Origin: Deltaproteobacteria bacterium
GTDB taxonomy: Bacteria > Desulfobacterota > Binatia > Binatales > Binataceae
Assembly (NCBI GenBank): GCA_021780755.1
Contig: JAJXYF010000027.1
Location: forward strand, 146,455 to 210,454
Reading direction: 5' to 3'
Length of the DNA stretch: 64,000 nt
Below the pieces are notes generated by a model. The model did no database searches. It worked only from the letters and a program-made list of their open reading frames with translations, and had not been told where the DNA came from. Shown one piece after another: positions 17,707-26,714 of this stretch. Numbering within the stretch: position 1 is the stretch's first letter; the number at the start of each line of letters is the position of its first letter. Position numbers and translations under genes: made by a program.

Positions 17707-17825
17707 TGGGAAATATCCTCCATCGGCCAGGGCGACCGCTCTGGCGATCCCGAACATATTGCCGGTTGCGCAAAATTGTCAAATTGGGCAACACTGTAGC
17801 CAACCCCGCGCGAGGCAGATCGATC

Positions 17826-18788
17826 ATGGCCGAGTTCACGCACAAGTTCGTCGATACCAACGGAATCCGGATGCACGTGGCGGAGGCCGGTGCCGGCTAC
17901 CCGGTGGTGCTGTGCCACGGCTTTCCGGAACTGTGGTATTCGTGGCGGCATCAGATGCGCGCGTTGGCGGACGCGGGCTTTCGTACGATCGCGCCCGACC
18001 AGCGCGGCTATGGCGAGACTGATTGCCCCGAACAAATCGACGCCTACACGCAACGCCTGCTGGTCGGCGACCTCACCGGGATGCTCGATGCGCTCGGCCT
18101 CGAGCGCGCGGTGGTCGTCGGGCACGACTGGGGTGGCGCGGTCGCGTGGAACGCCGCGATGATGGCGCCCACGCGCTTCGAGCGGGTGATCGGGGTCAAC
18201 ACGCCCTTTTTCCCGCGCGCCCCGATCAAGCCGACCGACCTCATGCGGATGATCGCGCAGGGCAATTTCCACTACATCCTGTACTTCCAGGAGCCCGGCG
18301 TCGCCGAGGCCGAACTCGAACGCGACGTGCGCCGCTCGCTCCGCGGCTTTTATCAGGGTGCGAGCGACCTGGTCGCGGTCACCGGCAACAGCGCGCCTCC
18401 TGGCGTATGGGGTCCCGCCGGCGGCGGTATCCTCGACCGCCTGCCCGACCGTCCGCAGGGAAAGTTCCTCCCCGATTCCGACTTCGAGGTCTTCGTCAAA
18501 GCGTTCGAGAAGAGTGGCTTTCGCGGCGGCCTTAACTGGTACCGATGCATCGACCGTTCGTGGGCCGAGGCCGCCGATCTCGAGCAGCGGGTCAATCAGC
18601 CCGCTCTGATGATCACCGCCGAACTCGATCCGGTATTGCGTCCCGAATTGTGCAAAGGGATGGAAGCGTTCGTGCCGAACCTGCGCAAGACCGTGCTGGT
18701 GAAAGGCTCCGGCCACTGGACGCAGCAGGAGAAGCCGGCCGAGGTCAACGCGGCGATGCTGGAGTTCCTCGCCGATCTGAAAAAATGA
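17826..18788 (+). CDS. Alpha/beta hydrolase, epoxide hydrolase-like
   Basis: A 320-residue hydrolase. HGFPELWYSWRHQ is the oxyanion motif, GHDWGGAVAW gives the aspartate nucleophile, and ITAELDPVL and GSGHWTQQEKP provide the acid and the histidine. The HGFPE plus GHDWGG pair is typical of soluble epoxide hydrolases. The start MAEFTHKFVDTNGIRMHV is the normal beginning of the fold, so a reading from 17706 is too long. It resembles, but is not close to, the hydrolase at 25800-26651. Substrate unknown. Confidence 0.82.
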   Translation: MAEFTHKFVDTNGIRMHVAEAGAGYPVVLCHGFPELWYSWRHQMRALADAGFRTIAPDQRGYGETDCPEQIDAYTQRLLVGDLTGMLDALGLERAVVVGHDWGGAVAWNAAMMAPTRFERVIGVNTPFFPRAPIKPTDLMRMIAQGNFHYILYFQEPGVAEAELERDVRRSLRGFYQGASDLVAVTGNSAPPGVWGPAGGGILDRLPDRPQGKFLPDSDFEVFVKAFEKSGFRGGLNWYRCIDRSWAEAADLEQRVNQPALMITAELDPVLRPELCKGMEAFVPNLRKTVLVKGSGHWTQQEKPAEVNAAMLEFLADLKK

Positions 18789-18827
18789 CCGTCAATTTGT
18801 CGGTAGAGCCGGCCGACTCTAAGGTTC

Positions 18828-18998
18828 TTAAACCTGGTCGGCCAGCGTGCGGTTGGCTTCGAGCACAAGGCCGATGGCTTCCCTGAGATTGCGCCGCGCC
18901 CCCGCGAGCGGCTGGGCCTGCGTATTTGCGCCGGACAACTCCTCGACGAACCCGACGTAGCCTTCGCGCACTTTCCGGAAAACCGCCGTCAGTTTCAC
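18828..18998 (-). CDS. Small HicB-like antitoxin-family protein (orphan)
   Basis: A 56-codon gene starting with GTG at 18998. The product starts MKLTAVFRKVREGYVGFVEE, continues LSGANTQAQPLAGARRNLRE and ends AIGLVLEANRTLADQV. This matches the short HicB fold: a first strand, GYVGFVEELSGANTQ in place of the usual YVPELPGCHTQG, and the NLREAIGLVLEA helix. AGGAG lies eight bases before the start. It begins 11 bases after the gloB stop on the same strand, so they probably form an operon. No HicA toxin and no DNA-binding tail are present. Stand-alone HicB-like proteins are known, but their role is unclear. Confidence 0.72.
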   Translation of the reverse strand: MKLTAVFRKVREGYVGFVEELSGANTQAQPLAGARRNLREAIGLVLEANRTLADQV

Positions 18999-19009
18999 TT
19001 GCGTGGCTC

Positions 19010-19786
19010 CTAGAACTTGTCCTTCAACGCGCGAGTCGTCGCGAAGATCACAACCGGGTCGCTGCCAATCGACGGATCGATTTTTTTCAGGCTCGCGCGC
19101 AATTCCGCGCTATCGGTCCGCAGGAACGGATTGATCTGTTTCTCGTCACCGATCGTTGACGGCACCGTGAAGTTCCCGGCTGCCCGCGTCTTCACCGCCC
19201 ATTCATGCTTGGCCTTCAGCGCCGCGTTGTGCGGTTCGAGCGTCAGCGCGAATTGCAGGTTCTTCGCCGTGTATTCATGCCCGCAATAGACCTTGGTCGA
19301 ATCGGGCAGCGCGGCCAGCTTGGCAAGCGATTCGACCATCGTATTCGCTTTGCCCTCGAACACGCGGCCACATCCCGCGATAAACAGCGTGTCGCCGGTG
19401 AAGACGGCGTCGAGTTGCGGGAAATGATACGCGACGTGGCCGTTGGTATGCGCCGGGATGCCGATCACGCGCCCCTTCAACGAGCCCACCGCGACGGTCG
19501 CGCCGTCGTCGATCTCGTCGGTCTGCGCCGGTATCCTGCCGCCCTCGGCGCGCGCGCCATAAACCCGCAGACCCGGTATCGCCCGCGCGAGGTCCTCGTT
19601 GCCGCCGACGTGATCGAAATGCCAATGCGTCGGCAGCACCGCCACCAGCTTCAGGCCCTGGCGCTTGACCTCGGTGAGCACCTTGTCGGCTTCCGAGCAG
19701 TCCACCACGCCACATTCTTTCGACGCGTCATCGACGACCAGGTATGCGTAATTGTCGGAGAGTTGCGGCACCGCGATTATCGCCAT
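19010..19786 (-). CDS. gloB: Hydroxyacylglutathione hydrolase (glyoxalase II)
   Basis: A 258-residue metallo-beta-lactamase-fold enzyme. THWHFDH is at residues 53-59, GHVAYHF and FTGDTLFIAGCGRVFEG follow, and CGHEYTAKNLQFA plus the helical C-terminal domain are specific to glyoxalase II. It hydrolyses S-lactoylglutathione to lactate and glutathione in the cytoplasm. The ATG at 19786 has GGAGG at good spacing; an earlier start at 19852 would overlap fabI. It ends FATTRALKDKF, as in complete proteins. It lies 62 bases after fabI and 11 bases before the small HicB-like gene. Confidence 0.9.
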   Translation of the reverse strand: MAIIAVPQLSDNYAYLVVDDASKECGVVDCSEADKVLTEVKRQGLKLVAVLPTHWHFDHVGGNEDLARAIPGLRVYGARAEGGRIPAQTDEIDDGATVAVGSLKGRVIGIPAHTNGHVAYHFPQLDAVFTGDTLFIAGCGRVFEGKANTMVESLAKLAALPDSTKVYCGHEYTAKNLQFALTLEPHNAALKAKHEWAVKTRAAGNFTVPSTIGDEKQINPFLRTDSAELRASLKKIDPSIGSDPVVIFATTRALKDKF

Positions 19787-19848
19787 CGAAGCCTCCTGCG
19801 CGAGCGCGCCCGCGCGCCCCGCAATGTTTTCGCTCGTTCCCGTTCCGA

Positions 19849-20619
19849 TCATCCCATGATGTTGTAGCCGACGTCGACGTAAATCGTCTGGCCGGTGACG
19901 CCGCTCGACAAGTCGCTCAGCAGCACCGACGCCATCTTGCCGACTTCCTCGGGCTTCATCGCGCGCTTGAGCGGCGAGCGTTCCTCGACCTCGTGCGACA
20001 TCGTGTGGTAATCGCGAATCGCCGACGAGGCGAGGGTGCGCGCGGGTGCCGCGCTGAGCGCGTTGACCCGGATGTTCTTCGGCCCGAGATCGAGTGCGAG
20101 ATAGCGCACGCAGGCTTCCAGGGCCGCCTTCGCCACGCCCATCACATTGTAGTTGGGGATCGCGCGCACCGCGCCCAGGTAGCTGAGCGTCACCACCGAG
20201 CCGCCGCCGCGCGCTTCCATCAGGGGCTCCGCCGCCCTCGCCAACGCGACCAGCGAGTAGGCGCTGATTTCGAGCGCGCGCCCGAAATTGATGCGGTTCA
20301 CGTTGAGAAAGCGATCGCGCAGGTCTTCCCGATCGGCAAAGGCCACCGCATGCACCAGCATGTCGAGGCCGCCCCAGAGTTGCTTGACGTCGGCGAAGAC
20401 CTTGGCGATTTGATCGTCGTTGCCGACGTCGAGTTCGCCGACCACCTGCGCGTCGATTTGCTGCGCGAGCGGTCGCACGCGTTTTTCGAGGATCTCGCCC
20501 TGGAAGGTCAGCGCGATCTCGGCGCCCTGGCCGCGCAACTCCTGCGCGATCGACCAGGCGAGGCTTTTCTCATTGGCGACGCCGACGATCAGCGCGCGCT
20601 TGCCGTCCGCAATTCCCAT
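19849..20619 (-). CDS. fabI: Enoyl-[acyl-carrier-protein] reductase (NADH), FabI
   Basis: A 256-residue SDR-fold enzyme that reduces the enoyl-ACP double bond in each round of fatty-acid elongation. GVANEKSLAWSIA replaces the standard glycine motif, as in FabI. Tyr147, Tyr157 and Lys164 give the Y-x6-K arrangement (YNVMGVAK), and AAPARTLASSAI and GQTIYVDVGYNIMG complete the fold. AGGAG precedes the ATG by about nine bases. Ala in SAAPARTLA replaces the more usual Gly of SAGPIRTLA. It is the first gene of a likely fabI-gloB-hicB run. Confidence 0.92.
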   Translation of the reverse strand: MGIADGKRALIVGVANEKSLAWSIAQELRGQGAEIALTFQGEILEKRVRPLAQQIDAQVVGELDVGNDDQIAKVFADVKQLWGGLDMLVHAVAFADREDLRDRFLNVNRINFGRALEISAYSLVALARAAEPLMEARGGGSVVTLSYLGAVRAIPNYNVMGVAKAALEACVRYLALDLGPKNIRVNALSAAPARTLASSAIRDYHTMSHEVEERSPLKRAMKPEEVGKMASVLLSDLSSGVTGQTIYVDVGYNIMG

Positions 20620-20746
20620 CCGGCGATCTCCTTTGTCACTTCACGAACCCAACCTGCGCCGCCCGTGTCCGCGGCGGCGCACCATCGGGCGATCATACAA
20701 CGATTCGTGAAAACTGATCGACTGCCGCGGAGGCGCCGCCGCCGCG

Positions 20747-21520
20747 TCAAACCGCGATCCGCATGCCGTCGTGCGCCATTTCGAGCTTGATCTCACCGTT
20801 ACGATCGAGCACTTCGCGCCCGACGTGAGTCAGAATCATGCGCCCGACGTCGAAGCGCGCGCGATTGGCGTCGAGTTGCGGATAGTTCATGTGGAAAGCG
20901 AGCTGCGTGCTCTCGAAGTAGGTGCATTCGCACAGGAACAGATCGGCGCCCGCGACGAACGGCAGCAGATCCTCGGTCCATCCGCTATCGCCCGAAAAGG
21001 CGAGCGACTTGCCGCCCATCTCGATCCGATAAGCCAGCGAAAAGTCGCGCTTCATGTGCGGCGTGCGCATCGCGCGAATCCGCGTCGGTCCGATCTTGAC
21101 GTTGCTGCCGGGTTCGAGCACGACGAACTTGAGCTTGCTCAACAGGCGCGGGAGGTCGGGCTTGGTGCCGGGAAACATCGTGCGGAACAGGCGCCAGGTC
21201 CGCTCCTCGAGGTGCGGCGGTCCCACGATCGTCAAGGGCTTGCGGCGCGGACTCTCGTAGAGATACTCGAGCAGCAGAAACGGCATCCCGCCGAAATGAT
21301 CGCCATGCAGATGGCTGATCAGGACCATGTCGATATCGGCGGGCTTGAAGTCCATCCGCTTCATCGCGCATAAGGAAGTTGGCCCGACCTCCATCATGAT
21401 GCGGTAGCCGGGACTGTCGATCATGTAACCGGACTGGAAGCGGCCGTGGCTCGCGAAGGCGTCCCCGGTACCCAAAATCGTCAACTCAAGGCCCCCCGGC
21501 CCCAATGGCGATTTACGCAT
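20747..21520 (-). CDS. Metallo-beta-lactamase-fold hydrolase, RNase Z-like
   Basis: A 257-residue MBL-fold protein. LTILGTGDAFASHGRFQSGYMI starts the fold, SHLHGDHFGG is the main metal motif, and the later FSGDSGWTEDLLPF and LTHVG supply further ligands. The order resembles RNase Z/arylsulfatase-type proteins, but the exosite arm of RNase Z is not seen. I start at the ATG at 21520; ATG 21538 adds six residues. The longer N-terminus readable to 21829 is antisense to the next gene and is rejected. It is divergent from the F420 oxidoreductase. Substrate unknown. Confidence 0.75.
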   Translation of the reverse strand: MRKSPLGPGGLELTILGTGDAFASHGRFQSGYMIDSPGYRIMMEVGPTSLCAMKRMDFKPADIDMVLISHLHGDHFGGMPFLLLEYLYESPRRKPLTIVGPPHLEERTWRLFRTMFPGTKPDLPRLLSKLKFVVLEPGSNVKIGPTRIRAMRTPHMKRDFSLAYRIEMGGKSLAFSGDSGWTEDLLPFVAGADLFLCECTYFESTQLAFHMNYPQLDANRARFDVGRMILTHVGREVLDRNGEIKLEMAHDGMRIAV

Positions 21521-21572
21521 AAACACTGTTATTATCATCGCGTCCGAGCAGAACCTAGCCGGGAGTAATTCC

Positions 21573-22532
21573 ATGAAGCAAATAAAGGTCGGCGTCGGTT
21601 TCGGTCTCTTTCGCCTAGGGATGCCTACGGCGGAGACGATTGCCCATGTTGCCGAAAGTGCCGAAGAGTGGGGTCTCGATTCGTTCTGGCTCTCCGACCA
21701 TCTGCTCGCGCCGTCGCCCGAACTCGACGTGGTCGCGACGCTTTCGCTGATCGCCTCGCGCACCTCGCGCATCAAGCTCGGACCGAGCGTGTTCCTGCTC
21801 AACCTGCGCCATCCGCTGATCACGGCCAAAGCCTTCGCGACGCTCGACTACCTGTCGAACGGCCGGATGGTGATGGCCGTCGGCACCGGCGCAAATCTCG
21901 CCGATTACGCCGCGTGCGGCATCCCGACGGAAGGACGCGGGCGGCGCCTCGACGAGGGCATCATGGTGCTGCGCAAGGTCTGGACCGAGGCCAACGCGAG
22001 CTTCCACGGCAAGTTCTTCAATTTCGACAACGTCACGATCGAGCCGCGCCCGGCGCATCGCGATCACAACAATTCCGGGACCATCGATTTGTGGGTGGGC
22101 GGCAAATCCGACGCGGCGTTGAAGCGCACCGCCCGCCTCGGCGACGGCTTTTTCGCTTCGTTCCAGGCGCCCGACGAATTCGCGCGGAGCATGGAGACCA
22201 TCCATCGCTACGCCGCCGAGGCCGGCCGCGCCAACGCGCACATCGAATCGGGCCTGATCCTGCTATGCCGGCTCGCACCGACCCGCGAGCGCGCGATGGA
22301 AGAGATGCGCCCGATGCTCAATTCGATGGGCCGCGGCGGCGACGCCTTCCTGCAGCGCACCCTCTTCGGTTCGCCCGACGACATCATCGAGCGTCTGCAG
22401 GAGTATATCGATGTCGGCCTCGACAAGTTCGTGCTGTGGCCGGTCGCGGAGCCGAGCGCGTGGGCGGGCCAGATGGAGCTGATCGGGCGCGAGATCGCGA
22501 ACCATTACGCACGCCTCGCCAAAGCCGCGTAG
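21573..22532 (+). CDS. LLM-class F420-dependent oxidoreductase (second copy)
   Basis: A 319-residue luciferase-like protein. VGFGLFRLG, AEEWGLDSFWLSDHLLAPSPELD, SRTSRIKLGPSVFLLNLRHP and GRMVMAVGTGA follow the usual order, and IDLWVGGKSDAALKRTARLGDGFF is the C-terminal active-face strand. It resembles mycobacterial-type F420 oxidoreductases more than FMN monooxygenases, but the substrate is unknown. A GGGAG site precedes the ATG. It is divergent from the MBL-fold gene, with a spacer of about 50 bases, so the two may share a control region. Confidence 0.83.
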   Translation: MKQIKVGVGFGLFRLGMPTAETIAHVAESAEEWGLDSFWLSDHLLAPSPELDVVATLSLIASRTSRIKLGPSVFLLNLRHPLITAKAFATLDYLSNGRMVMAVGTGANLADYAACGIPTEGRGRRLDEGIMVLRKVWTEANASFHGKFFNFDNVTIEPRPAHRDHNNSGTIDLWVGGKSDAALKRTARLGDGFFASFQAPDEFARSMETIHRYAAEAGRANAHIESGLILLCRLAPTRERAMEEMRPMLNSMGRGGDAFLQRTLFGSPDDIIERLQEYIDVGLDKFVLWPVAEPSAWAGQMELIGREIANHYARLAKAA

Positions 22533-22593
22533 GGACTTTGGCAGGGTCGGATGCATCTACTGAGCGCCGTCGTGGCGTGGTCCTGATGCGTGA

Positions 22594-24603
22594 TCAGGAC
22601 TGTTCTTCTTCCTGCAGGAGAGCGGTCGGCAGGACGTCGGGCGCAAGATCTTCGAGGAAGCGCGACGGCCGCCCCATCACGTAGCCCATCGCGCGATCGA
22701 ACATGTTTATCGGATACGACAGGTAGAGTTCGTCGCGCGCGCGGGTGCCGGCGACGTACATCAGCCGGCGCTCCTCCTCGATTTCCTCGACGCCCACACT
22801 CATCGGCCCGGGGAAGCGTCCTTCCGCCGCCCAAATCACGAACACCACGCGCCATTCGAGTCCCTTGGCCGAATGGATCGTGCTGAGCGTGACGTAACCT
22901 TCGTCGGCCTCGACCGCGAGCACGTCGCCGATCGAATCGTTGGGCGGCTCCAGCGCCATATCGGCAAGCATCGAATCGAGGCTGCGGTAGCGCTCCGCGA
23001 GATTCTGAAAATGTTCGAGGTCGCGCTCGCGCTTGGGATAATCGTCGGGATAGGCCTCACGCATAATCGGCCCGTAGTAGTCCATCACCTCGGCGAGCTG
23101 ATCGGCGGGACGGCGGCCCTCGGTGCGCAACTCGCCGAGCAGATTGCTCAGCCGCGCGCATCCGTCGAGTGCGGTCGCCGCGCGAATCCCGGAGTTCGCC
23201 GCACCCTCCATCAACGCCTTTTCCGGCTGCGGCGCCGCGATGATCTCCTCGATCAAACGCTCGGCGCGCCGATTGCCGACGCCGTTGACCAGTGTCAGGA
23301 CGCGCATCCACGACACCGCATCGACCGGATTGGTGATTACCCGCAGATGCGCCAGCACGTCCTTGATATGCGCGGTCTCGATAAACTTGAAGCCGCCGCG
23401 CTTGACGAACGGGATGTCGCGCCGCTGGAGCTCGAGTTCGAGATCGAAGGCGTGAAAGCTCGAACGGAACAGCACCGCAATTTCGCTCAGCTCGACGCCT
23501 TCCTCGCGCAGTTCCAGGATGCGCTGGGCGACGAAGCGCGACTGCGTATGCTCGTCCTGGGCGCGCACCAGCAGCGGACGGAGATCGCCCACGCGCTGGG
23601 TGAACAGCGCCTTGGTATATTTCTCGGAGGCGTGCGAAATAACTTCGTTGGCGAGATCGAGAATCCCCTGCAGCGAACGGTAATTCTCCTCCAGCTTGAC
23701 CACCTTGGCACCGGGAAAGATCTGCGGAAAATCCAGGATGTTGCGGAAATTGGCGCCGCGAAACGAGTAGATCGACTGCGCGTCGTCGCCCACCGCCATC
23801 ACGTTGCGATGGGTCATCGCGAGCAACTGCACCAGCTCCGCCTGGATCAGGTTGGTGTCCTGGTATTCATCGATCATTATGTAGCGATATGTGTCAGAGA
23901 GGCGGCGACGGGTCGGCTCATGCTGCTGAAGGAGTTCGGCGAGGCGGTAGAGCAGGTCGTCGTAGTCGAGCATCGCGCGCTCGCGCTTGTAGTTTTCGTA
24001 GTTCGCGGCGAGCGCGAGGATTTCGGCCTCATGCTCCAGCAAGTGCGCGAAGTCGGCCTCGATCTCGTCCTTTAATTCGCGATGCTTATTGCGCGCCATG
24101 CTGATCGCTTCGGCGATCGTCGATTTCTTCGGAAAGCGCCGATCCTTCGACCCGAAGCCCATCCGCGTGCGCAGCAGATTAACCACGTCTTCCATGTCGG
24201 AGCGATCGAGGATGGTGAAGTTGGGCTTGAGTCCGATGGGCGTGCCGAAGTGCCGCAGCACGAGGTTGGCGAACGAATGAAAGGTGCCGCCGGCGACTTC
24301 GCCGCCGCGATCGCCAACCAGCCGCTCGACCCGCCGGAGCATCTCCTGCGCTGCCCGCCGCGTGAACGTCAGCAGCAGAATCGCGCCGGCCGGCACGCCG
24401 CTCTCGATCAGGCGCGCGACCCGGTAGATCAGCGTGCGCGTCTTGCCCGAGCCCGCGCCCGCCACTACCAGCATCGGACCGTCGCGATGAGTCACGGCGG
24501 CGAGCTGCGCCGCGTTCAGCAGTTCGGCGTATTTGATCCGGTAATTGCGCTCGTCCGCCGCTGCGTCGGGTGTCTTGCGAAGCTGGATGATTCTGTCGGC
24601 CAC
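22594..24603 (-). CDS. UvrD/Rep-family ATP-dependent DNA helicase
   Basis: A 669-residue SF1A helicase. LNAAQLAAV is the Q-motif, GAGSGKT is Walker A, FTRRAAQEM is Ia, DEYQDTN is motif II, GDDAQSIYSFRGA is motif III, LEENYRS is motif IV, TIHSAKGLEW is motif V and VAGTRARD is motif VI. It unwinds DNA 3'-5' in repair or replication restart. At 669 residues it is near the size of Rep and smaller than UvrD/PcrA; there is no PcrA-like C-terminal extension. The start is GTG. A short tandem duplication lies just upstream. Confidence 0.88.
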   Translation of the reverse strand: MADRIIQLRKTPDAAADERNYRIKYAELLNAAQLAAVTHRDGPMLVVAGAGSGKTRTLIYRVARLIESGVPAGAILLLTFTRRAAQEMLRRVERLVGDRGGEVAGGTFHSFANLVLRHFGTPIGLKPNFTILDRSDMEDVVNLLRTRMGFGSKDRRFPKKSTIAEAISMARNKHRELKDEIEADFAHLLEHEAEILALAANYENYKRERAMLDYDDLLYRLAELLQQHEPTRRRLSDTYRYIMIDEYQDTNLIQAELVQLLAMTHRNVMAVGDDAQSIYSFRGANFRNILDFPQIFPGAKVVKLEENYRSLQGILDLANEVISHASEKYTKALFTQRVGDLRPLLVRAQDEHTQSRFVAQRILELREEGVELSEIAVLFRSSFHAFDLELELQRRDIPFVKRGGFKFIETAHIKDVLAHLRVITNPVDAVSWMRVLTLVNGVGNRRAERLIEEIIAAPQPEKALMEGAANSGIRAATALDGCARLSNLLGELRTEGRRPADQLAEVMDYYGPIMREAYPDDYPKRERDLEHFQNLAERYRSLDSMLADMALEPPNDSIGDVLAVEADEGYVTLSTIHSAKGLEWRVVFVIWAAEGRFPGPMSVGVEEIEEERRLMYVAGTRARDELYLSYPINMFDRAMGYVMGRPSRFLEDLAPDVLPTALLQEEEQS

Positions 24604-24653
24604 GGTGGCGCGAATTGTAGCACGGCTGACGCCGGCGTTGACGCGGCCTTCAC

Positions 24654-24693
24654 TTACGGCACGGCCGGAACCTATTTTTACGGCACGGCCGGA
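24654..24693. repeat. Short direct duplication, 24-base period
   Basis: TTACGGCACGGCCGGA occurs at 24654-24669 and again at 24678-24693. The second copy covers the last codons and stop of the exported-protein gene on the minus strand. It is probably a small replication-slippage duplication. Confidence 0.7.
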
Positions 24694-25220
24694 TCTTGCG
24701 GCGGACTCTTGAGGCCGTAGCGCTGGATGTCGTCGAGCACCTGGTCGATTGATTCGCCGGGGAACGCGCCGCCCGCCGGCCCACCGCCCGCGCCGGCATA
24801 AGCGCCTATATCGCCGGTCTGCGAATTGTCGGGCGTTCTCGCCGCCGAACCGGCCTGGCCGCCGCCGCTCTTCATCTTGCCAATTTCCGGCTGAATCACG
24901 ATCCGGTTGACGACGTCGGGCCGCGGCGCGCCCAGGTAGGCGATCGCCTTGCTCTCGGCGTTGCTTTTGCCCATTTGCGTCGCGACATATCCGTACAGCA
25001 CCAGCCGCCGGGCGCCGGTCGAGGCCGTTCCGATCTGCGCGCCGACCAACGGCAAACGATTCTGCTTCAGGTAGTTGGTAAGCGATTCGCTCGCGGCGCT
25101 ATCGACGGTGAATTCCTGTGCGATGGCGGCGGCCGGCATCGTCGTGATCATCGGCACGATCGTAGTCGCGACGATCGCGACCGCCGCCATCGCTCCGAAG
25201 AAGCCGCGCGCAATTCGCAT
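24678..25220 (-). CDS. Exported hypothetical protein with BON-like domain
   Basis: A 180-residue protein with a predicted signal sequence: MRIARGFFGAMAAVAIVATT is followed by a cleavage-like AIAQEF. Residues of the mature N-terminal half (SESLTNYLKQNRLPLVGAQIGTAS, RRLVLYGYVATQMGKSNAESKAIAYLG, VNRIVIQPEI) have the alternating helix-strand pattern of BON-type domains. The remainder is Gly/Ala-rich and low in complexity. I chose the ATG at 25220 because it places the hydrophobic core at the usual distance; an ATG at 25262 is possible. It is divergent from the lipoprotein at 25373. Function unknown. Confidence 0.55.
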   Translation of the reverse strand: MRIARGFFGAMAAVAIVATTIVPMITTMPAAAIAQEFTVDSAASESLTNYLKQNRLPLVGAQIGTASTGARRLVLYGYVATQMGKSNAESKAIAYLGAPRPDVVNRIVIQPEIGKMKSGGGQAGSAARTPDNSQTGDIGAYAGAGGGPAGGAFPGESIDQVLDDIQRYGLKSPPQDPAVP

Positions 25221-25372
25221 GACTCGGCGCGATATTTCCCACGTCCCGTTCACCAGGGTCATCTTATTCCCGCGCGGGCGATCGCTCCATGCCGCCGGTC
25301 GCGACGGCCCAATGATCAAGCGCCGCGTCATCCGCACTGGAACTAGCGCTTACTCCTCCGTATAAATTTCGC

Positions 25373-25807
25373 ATGCGCAACGTTACTCGCAACGCAATCG
25401 CGGTTCTGTTGGTCTCCATGGTGTCGATCGTGGCCGGCGGATGCGCCACGCAGGAGACGCCCGTGCGGCACGCTCAGCGGATCGAGCCGATGCTGTCGGC
25501 CGCCGGCTTTCATGTGCTGCCCGCGGACACTCCGGCCCGCCTGGCGCAGTTGCAGAGCCTGACGCCGCTCAAGATGCGGTTCTTCCCGCACGACGGCCAG
25601 ATGCACTATTGGTACGCCGACCCCTACTACTGCAATTGCATTTACAGCGGCAGCGAGAAGGCATACGGCGCGTATGAGCGGATCAAGCTGCAGGAGCAGA
25701 TGGCGAGCCAGCAGGAGATGTCCGCGCAAATGAATGAGGACGCCGCCGCGCAGGAAAATATGAACTTCACGATGTGGCCGACCAGCGAGGTATTCTTCGG
25801 TGATTGA
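25373..25807 (+). CDS. Hypothetical lipoprotein
   Basis: A 144-residue protein with a lipoprotein signal: MRNVTRNAIAVLLVSMVSIV then AGGC. The mature part has LKMRFFPHDGQMHYWYADPYYCNCIYSGSEKAYGAYERI, with two close cysteines (CNC), and a Gln/Met-rich helix at the C-terminus. I do not recognise the family. A TATAAA element at 25361-25366 lies so close to the ATG that the transcript could be nearly leaderless. Its last codons overlap the GTG start of the next hydrolase gene by eight bases, so translation is coupled. Confidence 0.6.
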   Translation: MRNVTRNAIAVLLVSMVSIVAGGCATQETPVRHAQRIEPMLSAAGFHVLPADTPARLAQLQSLTPLKMRFFPHDGQMHYWYADPYYCNCIYSGSEKAYGAYERIKLQEQMASQQEMSAQMNEDAAAQENMNFTMWPTSEVFFGD

Positions 25808-26651
25808 CGAATCGATCTTCAAACATCATACCGTCGCGATCGAAGGCGTGCGGCTGCATTATGTGATCGCCGGGCGTGGCGATCCGGTGGTGTTGCTGCA
25901 CGGATGGCCGCAGACGTGGTACGAATGGCGGCGCATCATTCCGGCGCTGGCCGAAAAGTACACGGTCATCGCGCCCGACCTGCGCGGTCTCGGCGATTCC
26001 TCAAAACCTCCCGGTGGGTACGACAAGCGCACCGTCGCCAACGACATCTATCTGCTGGTGCGCAAACTCGGCTTTGAGCGGATTTACCTGGTCGGTCACG
26101 ACTGGGGCGGGCCAACCGCCTACGCCTATGCCGCCGCCCATCCCGCTGACGTGCGCAAGCTCGCGATCCTCGACGTCTCGATCCCCAACGCGGCGTGGGA
26201 AAAATTCCCGATGTTCAATCGCCGCGGCACCTGGCACCTCACTTTTCACGGCGTGCGCGATCTGCCCGAGGCGATAATCGAGGGGCGCGAGCGCACCTAC
26301 CTGAACTGGTTTTATCGCACCGCCGCATATAATCCGGGCGCGATCACCGAGGCGGAGATCGACGAATACGTGCGCTGCTATTCGGCGCCCGGCGGTTTGC
26401 GCGCGGGCTTCGAGTACTATCGCGCGATCCTGACGGATATCGAGCACAATAAGGAAAACGCCAAGTCCAGGCTCAAGATGCCGGTGCTGGCACTCGGCGG
26501 CGATCGCGGCTTCGGACAAGCACCGCTCATGTCGATGCGCGAGTTGGCCGCTGACGTGCGCGGTGGCGTGATCGAAAACTGCGGTCATTGGATCGTCGAG
26601 GAGCAAACGGAATACCTGACGCAACAACTGCTCACCTTCTTCAGCGAGTAA
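25800..26651 (+). CDS. Alpha/beta hydrolase, epoxide hydrolase/dehalogenase-like
   Basis: A 283-residue hydrolase. VVLLHGWPQTWYEWRR is the oxyanion motif, APDLRGLGDSSKPPGGYDKRTVANDI is the classic second strand region, GHDWGG gives the Asp nucleophile, and NCGHWIVEEQ gives the histidine. The expected acid lies in GGDRGFG. Epoxide hydrolase and haloacetate dehalogenase share these motifs, and the choice cannot be made here. The start is GTG at 25800, overlapping the upstream lipoprotein gene by eight bases. Confidence 0.82.
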   Translation: MIDESIFKHHTVAIEGVRLHYVIAGRGDPVVLLHGWPQTWYEWRRIIPALAEKYTVIAPDLRGLGDSSKPPGGYDKRTVANDIYLLVRKLGFERIYLVGHDWGGPTAYAYAAAHPADVRKLAILDVSIPNAAWEKFPMFNRRGTWHLTFHGVRDLPEAIIEGRERTYLNWFYRTAAYNPGAITEAEIDEYVRCYSAPGGLRAGFEYYRAILTDIEHNKENAKSRLKMPVLALGGDRGFGQAPLMSMRELAADVRGGVIENCGHWIVEEQTEYLTQQLLTFFSE

Positions 26652-26680
26652 GCGCCGCGCGCCGCAGCCGATCCGTTCGC

Positions 26681-26710
26681 TTGATTTGGCGCGCAGGCTT
26701 GCGATTATAC
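26681..26710 (+). promoter_or_regulatory. Sigma-70-type promoter suggesting a leaderless transcript
   Basis: TTGATT at 26681-26686 and TTATAC at 26705-26710 are separated by 18 bases. The ATG of the CaiB gene begins at 26715, where transcription would be expected to start. No ribosome-binding site is present. Confidence 0.5.
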
Positions 26711-26714
26711 CGCC

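Noticed and set aside
21539..21829. N-terminal extension of the MBL-fold gene
   Set aside because: It is antisense to the F420 oxidoreductase coding region and has no fold pattern.
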